A stretch of DNA of 64,000 nt from contig JAQGDQ010000037.1 in assembly GCA_030141605.1 (NCBI GenBank), forward strand, positions 499,001 to 563,000, in the 5' to 3' direction. Numbering within the stretch: position 1 is the first letter of the stretch; each line of letters begins with the position of its first letter. Under the pieces are notes generated by a model. That model did not search any database. It saw only the letters and a list, made by a program, of their open reading frames with translations, and was not told the DNA's origin. Shown in pieces: positions 57,901 to 64,000 of this stretch. The DNA is from Tubiluchus corallicola (Eukaryota > Priapulida > Priapulimorpha > Priapulimorphida > Tubiluchidae). Made by a program: the position numbers and the translations under genes.

Positions 57901-60603
57901 GTCCATAAATCCAATAAACCCATAAAGATAAAGATTGTTAAATTAAGTGCAAATTAAAATAATTGAACATTCATAAAACCTATGAAGCACAAGCTTGTTA
58001 TCCATGCCAACCTTAGTCAGTTTCACAAAAAGAACAGTCAAGCTGACAGTAGTTGATGTATGGGTAAGGTGTTTAGTCACATCAAAACAGATGAAACTAC
58101 TATATTGTATAGACCTTATCACTACACTGACAGAAGACCACGAGTGCACCAGGCCTGTAAGCCTATTGCTATTGATCTCAAACATCAGATGTCCAGATCA
58201 AAAACTCTCCAAATCAAAACGGTTGAAGCTGCAAAAGTCTAATCAAGAAACTTGGAATGTGGAAGATCTGGCGCCGGATTCACTAACATGTTTGTAAGAA
58301 TTTTCATAGGAGACTTCGTACGATTTTTTTTACAAGATTCGTAAGAAATTTCTCAAGAACGATTCACTTAGTCTTCTTACAATCAAACTTTCAAACAAAA
58401 CAGTTTACAAGAAGTTTTGTGAATCTGCCTCCTGGTCGTGATCCCAAAATCCATGGCCCCTTGGTTCAGAATATCAAAGATTAAGATCACAAAGTCAAAA
58501 ATGTCAAAAGAAATTTTCGCCTGCTGTGGCTTCATGTGTCGGCTGTTTTAAATGATCATTTTAGGATTCTGATTGCAATTTTATTAGATTGACAAATTCA
58601 ATAGATGCTGTGCAGTATATAAATTAAACATTAAAAAGTTTAACTTTATAATTTAGCATATACGTTTTTGCTAGATGTCAAATTTTAGTGCTACATATAC
58701 TTGAAATAGTTATTGCCTAAATATTATGACTATTTTTACAGCAACCAGGACAGACGGTCATTATTCAGCAAGGTCCTCCAGATCACATGGTGATCTCCAT
58801 ACTGTCTTGCTTATGTTGCTGCTGGTGCACTGGTATAGTGGCTATTTATTACTCCATGAAGGTATGTTAATTTTATTACCAGTTACCAAGCCCAAATGAA
58901 TGAGAAAAATTTTATCCCAGAAATAAGAAATTTGCATGTATAGCGGTTACCCAATTATTGATTATGACCTTTGGGGCCTCTAGCCTAATGAAATCATTGA
59001 GCATGTCTCAGATGGAGCAACCCTCTAACTTGCCCGCACCCATCCTGAATATTTTTATGCGTGATGTATTTTGGCGACATTTACGTGGCTTAAAATAAGC
59101 TCATTGCAAAGTCTTTAAATAAATTAGAATAACTTTTATATGTCAAAAAATATTCTTTAGGAAATACCAATACTATTTTGCTATTTATTGCAAACCAAAT
59201 TGGCACACAGTTCAACACAACTGTAATGAAAAACAGATTTTTTTATAACCACTGATCCTAAACTTATATTTGAAATTTTTTTAGTAGGGCCCTAGGCTGC
59301 AGCCTATAGGCAGTGCTTAAAATGTATTTATTTAGGTAAAGGGTCTCATGGTGGGATCCGGGACTCATATTTTTCTTGATTTTGGGCTTTTGAGTCTTTT
59401 AATGGTCAATAAAAGCTCAGTTTAGTAAGCAATTTGTCAACCGTTTTTTGCCATTAAGGATACAAAACTTATGTATTAATTCAAAAACAATTGCTTTTTA
59501 ATCAGTGAATTAAGTAGTTTTCATTCACTAGCTTTTATACTTTACCCGGTATAAGGCCTGGCTTATTCAAACCATTTAACTGCGAGGTATCACTGAGCAA
59601 ACAAAATACAGCAAGGTGCAGTAGCTCCAATTTACATAGAAATCGTGCTACTGACATGTGTCATGGATAGGCTTATTGTTTTTTCTTTAGGGTCTGTAAC
59701 TTTAGGTTCCGGGTCTGCGACCCTGACAGACCCAGCGCACTTTAAGCACTATCTATAGGATAACCCAGCCCTGCCTGTTATGTAATACCAAACATGCAAT
59801 ATGATGTGGTGAAATTAAATACCACACACCAAGCATTTGATTCTGCTTCATTTAGCATGTCTGGGTGAGAGATAACGTTAAAAACTGTAGCTAAAACACT
59901 TACATCCACACCAGTACAAACAAACTGAAAGACACGGATACTATTACGAAAAAAAATAGGAAAATGACAATTTATAATTACTTACCAGCTGGCTTATTAA
60001 AACATCCTTCACTAAGTATTAGCTGCTGAATTCAATTTTGCTATACTTATGTTTTGCTGATCCCAAAAATACGAAATCCAGTCAATACAACTATCCTGTA
60101 TATTGTGGCCCATTGCCTGCAAAGTAACTCTAAATTAGTAAATCTAATTCATTATGGTGTGCACTTTGGATTGTTGAAAATTCAATTCTATGAATGCACG
60201 ACAGTTATGCTAAATTAGAAAGTCGAAAAAATTTTGGACTCGGACTTCCACTGGGAAAATTTTTACACCATAATTCAAAATCCAAATTTTGAATAAATGT
60301 CTTCACTGCATCGAAAGCTTACACCACCTGGATATAATTAGCATCGTCTTGGCCTGCATAGTTCTTTTTTATATTGACTACTGAAATGTGTTCATTTGGA
60401 AATACAGTGAAATATGAATGGCTATCTTATACTAATTTCAGGTGCAAGAATTCACTTCCCAGGGAAACATCCCGGCTGCACAAGAGGCGTCCAGTAATGC
60501 AAAAAAGTGGGCCATCATCAGTTGTGTTGTGGGTGTTGTCATTGCTGTTATAGTGCTTATTATCTATTTTGCTGCATTTGCCACTGCCATGAGCAGTTAT
60601 TAG
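54984..60603 (+). CDS. CD225/dispanin-family proline-rich transmembrane protein (4 exons)
   Basis: Exons 54984-54999, 56186-56376, 58742-58861 and 60442-60603 join in phase to give 162 residues. Residues 1-5 (MEKGQ) come from a 16-base exon. Residues 6-80 are a Pro/Gly/Tyr/Gln-rich tail with PAYPPPQGGYPVQPGYP-type repeats. The CD225 domain follows: DHMVISILSCLCCCWCTG leads the first hydrophobic segment (about 84-106), with a Cys cluster likely to be palmitoylated. A loop, QGNIPAAQEASSNAKKW, follows and carries the conserved G-x-x-x-A-x-x-x-S-x-x-A-K pattern. The second segment (about 133-158) follows and only MSSY comes after. Relatives include PRRT/SynDIG and IFITM proteins, which act in vesicle fusion and receptor trafficking. 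The long Pro-rich N-tail resembles PRRT-type dispanins more than IFITMs. Function here is inferred. Confidence 0.9.
58272..58430. mobile_element. Short palindromic MITE in CD225 gene intron 2
   Basis: Left end GCCGGATTCACTAACATG followed by TTTGTAA; right end, read backwards, AGGCAGATTCACAAAACTTC followed by TTGTAAA. The two arms are imperfect complements over most of the element. Echoes of GATTC and TAAGAA appear inside. No coding content. Confidence 0.6.
58960..59310. repeat. Dispersed repeat, copy 2 (left part)
   Basis: Shares CCCGCACCC and GGGCCCTAGGCTGCAGCC with 4,400-4,730. It also contains a segment shared with 53,990-54,120. It is interrupted at 59,310 by a hAT element and continues at 59,752. 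Confidence 0.6.
59303..59759. mobile_element. Small hAT element nested in a dispersed repeat
   Basis: The element (59,311-59,751) begins CAGTGCTTAAAATG and ends TTTAAGCACTA, with an imperfect match over the first 12 bases when inverted. The flanks are CCTATAGG (59,303-59,310) and TCTATAGG (59,752-59,759), an 8-bp duplication with one change. Subterminal GGGATCCGGGACTC and GGTTCCGGGTCTGCG are GC-rich. No transposase. It splits dispersed repeat copy 2 inside intron 3 of the CD225 gene. Confidence 0.75.
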
Positions 60604-60836
60604 ACAGCAAAATGTAGCTTAACAAATGATGGTCAGTTCTAATGACCATTGTCAACTGAATCATTTAAAGTAAAGCTAAACAAAGTATTTTACCTTTTTA
60701 GCACTTTATGTTTTGTGATGCCAAAGTAAAAGCAGAAACAAAAATACTCAAATGTCTACATTTAAAAGGCAGTGCTGAAATATAGCTTCCACATGCATAG
60801 TTTGCTAATCGGTGGTATGTCTTGTTTACAGGCACT

Positions 60837-60850
60837 GGGGGGGGGGGGGG
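60837..60850 (+). repeat. G14 homopolymer in the CD225 gene 3' UTR
   Basis: Fourteen consecutive G residues, 234 bases after the stop codon, in otherwise AT-rich DNA. Confidence 0.9.
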
Positions 60851-61851
60851 TTACCGGTTCTCTGCTTTTGTGAGAGAGTCTCTAGGATAGGTAATATGCA
60901 CCAACAGTTAGGTTACCATGACGTTAGTAAATAAACTGCAATCATGCTTCATGAAGTAATGTAATTTATTTTTATAAAGTTAGGTCTTGATGTATTGCTG
61001 TGCCGGTAGGCTTTTGCCCCAGTTTTTTTTAGAATGTAAAACGTAAAAGTAGAATTCACTTCTATTTCTTAACAGACAAACATACCATTTATTGATCTCG
61101 TCCTCTAAGACACCATCATGTAAGCAAACCGAGTAGGATTTGTCTGATGTAAATGTAATGGCATGTAACGAAAACAAGGTTTAATTCTTTAGCTCAGAGT
61201 CAAACGTGTTAACCATGTTTCCAGTTTTTTCTTTGACTTAAATAGTTTGGTGTGATGATTTCATCGTTTCTGCGGGCCATGACATTTCTTGCTTATTTAC
61301 TAGTTTCGGTCATATTGTGTTTGTATTGTAGTGTATTCCTTTGTAGTTTGTCTTTTTATCCATTTGTTACTCAAATATTTCTAATTTGTATACAAATACA
61401 AAAGAATATTTTCTTTTTTGTCACATGTGATTATAATTTGTAGTGGCAAAAACTCTTCTTTTAGAAGGCCTTATCTAGTTTTTTAAAAGGGCAATTTTTG
61501 GAGTCATTAATTGACCATTCAACTGATATCTAAATAAAAATTGTTTTCGCCATCGACAGCAATTTATTCAAGAAATGCCAGTCCTAATGTATGTATTGTC
61601 CTTATTATAAGCCATATGTAATATTTGTTAATTTTGTCTATTTTAACTAGCTTGAGGTATTCAATGTAAACTTGCATGTGTAAAATGATATCATGTATTA
61701 TATATAATTATCGAGTATTATATAAAGTATTGTATTAATGTGAATGTACTACCAAAATGTGCTGAATCTGTATGTGGATTTAAATAGCAGCATCTATAAA
61801 ATCCATGCAAGAAATTCGTATAAATTATAATGTAAAACATTGTACTGTCAC

Positions 61852-61857
61852 AATAAA
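61852..61857 (+). promoter_or_regulatory. Candidate polyadenylation signal of the CD225 gene
   Basis: AATAAA about 1.25 kb after the stop at 60,603. A second AATAAA is at 62,332-62,337. Which is used cannot be told from sequence; the 3' UTR would be long for a 162-residue protein. Confidence 0.35.
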
Positions 61858-62399
61858 TTCTTAATATATCTATACATTAGATATGTTAGATAACGATTCT
61901 ATGCAATTTCCATTATATATAAATGTAACAAAGTACTTTAATTTCGAAGTACTCATTAATCATTACTGATTAATGATTATTAATAATTCGGCTAGTTCAG
62001 CAGTAAACATTTTGTTGTACATTCAGTTTATGGAAAGTTCTTGTCGTAAAATTGTGGCCAAGTGTCTCTTGAGGCCAAAAAATATCCAAAATTGCAGATT
62101 TACATATAATGTTCTTTTATATATTGTGTAAGTCATTTGATAAAGCACCTAATTGAGAAGAGTTGATTATCATTACCCTAAATTTTAGGCTTGCCACACT
62201 GCTACAGTCGTAATTATCCCAATAGGAAATGGAGGATGTTAAGATCCTGTGAAAGTCATCAGATCTTTTTATTAACCGTAATGTGTACAGGTCTTGATAC
62301 TGAATAAGTCATCATACTGTTAGTACAGCTCAATAAAATTCATGAATTTTTTCATGCGAATTATGCTGTATTTCTATTGCTAATTTGCCATTGTCATTG

Positions 62400-64000
62400 T
62401 ATTAAATTTTTAGGCAAGATTTAATTTGCTGTACTGTGCTGTATGATATTAAATTCCGAGTTAAATTGAAAGAAACCACCAAACTCTTTTATAAACCAAG
62501 TACCAATAATTTCACCTTATAAGTTTGTTTTAAATGTATCTATGAAATTAAATACACTTAACAGTATTATTGTTACTTAACAGTCGTTTCAACTTAAATA
62601 TTTTTGTTCATGCCTTGTTATTATATAAAAAGCTCACATACAGTGTTTAATGCATGATGATTTAAATTCGTTTTAATAGTATCGTAATAAAAAAATAATT
62701 TTAAAAAATCATTTTGGATTTTGAATGAAGTTTTCCATAGCTTATCAATTTTGCTTGGAAAATAGTTGTTACCCAATCATTAATGAAAAATAAAATACAT
62801 GTAGGTTTTGAGGTTTCATCCCTTTTGTGGGCATTTTAAAATAACAGTGGTGATTTTTAAAAATGAACACAGTAATACAAAAGTTATTATTTAATCATTA
62901 AGTGCACTAAGCAAATAATTGAAGCTGAAGCGTTTTTACTCTTTAGCTTCATTTGTTGAAATACCAGTTTCATACAACAAATTATCCAGTTTTGTGTGGC
63001 CACAAATAATAGAAAATGTTATGATGAATTTGGTTTAAGGCCTGCAGATTGATTTAGTAAGCAACACTCAAACTTGTTAACTAATTAAGTAACGCTGATG
63101 TTACAAGGAACCTGCTCCTTTTTGTGACAATGGATGTCACTATGTTAAGCATAATTAGTGCTGTTTACACAATTGACAAAAGCTGGTAAACCCTTTAGCC
63201 ACTTGGAAATATTGTGAGGCTTGCAAAACTGATCAGCTACCAACCACTGATATTTGGATATTAGCAATCGAGTTATGATTAAAATAATACCAAAGCTCAC
63301 TCATTTAAAAAGTATTTTCACAGCTGTTTAGTTGGCCAAGTGTCTATTTGGTTTTCCTTGGTACACAAACAAAATAAGAAATCAACATGTTTATTGAGCA
63401 TACATTTTGGCTATCATAACCATTTTCAAGGCAAAAAAGGAAACAATTATCTACGTTCAACATATATGTTGATTCCCAGAGGCTAGCCTTTCAAGCATAT
63501 AAAGTAAAAAAATCTTGTTTCTCTAAGTGATAATTTATTGACCTTCCGGAAATAATTTACAACATGATCAAGCACTTGAATAAAAATGTCACAACACAAC
63601 AGCTCCCGAACATTGCAGAATTATAAGCAAACAACAAGAGTCAATGTCACATCAGATTAAAGCAACAGCTTTGCTGTAACATCATTCTTTATAAGATACC
63701 TCTCCGATATCTCGGGTTAAATATTTCATCTAATAAAGGTGAATTCAATCTCATTTAATAACTACAAATTCTGTAAAACAAATATTTCTAATTTACATAA
63801 AGCGGGCAACTTTTGCTTTACTAAAAAAACTTGGACCGCACAAAATGAGCATAAATATATTGTCCAACACAATCTGATTTATTAACATACAATGATACTT
63901 ACTTAATAAATAAAAATAGATGACAAGAAATTAAATACAATAAAAGCTGCACATTGCACATATCTTTCTCCTGTATATAGATAAAAGAAGCATAAAGATT
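62400..64000. other. AT-rich right flank, no recognisable gene
   Basis: No open frame above 60 codons, no splice-linked exon chain and no transposon signature was recognised in this stretch on either strand. Confidence 0.5.

Overview
The window is an AT-rich genomic segment from a non-vertebrate animal. Genes are split by GT-AG introns, intergenic and intronic DNA is long and full of transposon remains, and the genes belong to animal families: spindle checkpoint MAD1, kaptin of the KICSTOR complex, FOXRED2/ERFAD, and a CD225/dispanin membrane protein. I cannot fix the phylum. The mix of CR1/Jockey-like LINEs, pogo/Tigger, Merlin (IS1595-like), hAT and a possible Helitron fits cnidarians or several other marine invertebrates. 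No bacterial, viral or organellar genes were recognised. Exon borders below were read by hand from splice sites, reading phase and remembered family landmarks.

Layout. 1-500: last exon of an unidentified plus-strand gene. 500-9,500: no recognisable gene; a palindromic tandem repeat and a dispersed repeat near 4.4-4.7 kb. 9,906-27,167 (minus): a MAD1 orthologue in 11 coding exons, with reading phases that agree throughout and a 522-residue product. Its last intron (10,062-16,887) holds a 5'-truncated LINE, a tRNA-Ser-like relic and, on the opposite strand, a complete intronless FOXRED2-like gene (14,600-16,420). Other MAD1 introns hold a 1.1 kb element with long terminal inverted repeats, a Helitron-like GC-rich block and an inverted pair of repeats. 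27.2-36.7 kb is a transposon graveyard: a pogo/Tigger element with transposase remains, a Merlin transposase remnant, a 186-bp tandem duplication, LINE fragments and a TIR element. 36.7-51.6 kb (plus): KPTN in 11 clear coding exons (490 residues) with a possible 5' exon at 36,726. A 1,055-bp hAT element with a perfect 8-bp target duplication lies 84 bp after its stop codon. 54.98-60.6 kb (plus): a four-exon CD225/dispanin gene of 162 residues. 60.6-64 kb: its 3' UTR and featureless AT-rich DNA.

The genes do not form a pathway: MAD1 acts at kinetochores and nuclear pores, KPTN in lysosomal nutrient sensing, FOXRED2 in ER-associated degradation, and the CD225 protein in membranes. The most notable points are the nested antisense FOXRED2-like gene, its lack of an ER-retention tail, a MAD1 whose RLK motif reads RLM while its Mad2-binding motif is kept, and several transposons whose boundaries can be read to the base. 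I found no convincing new multi-gene system.
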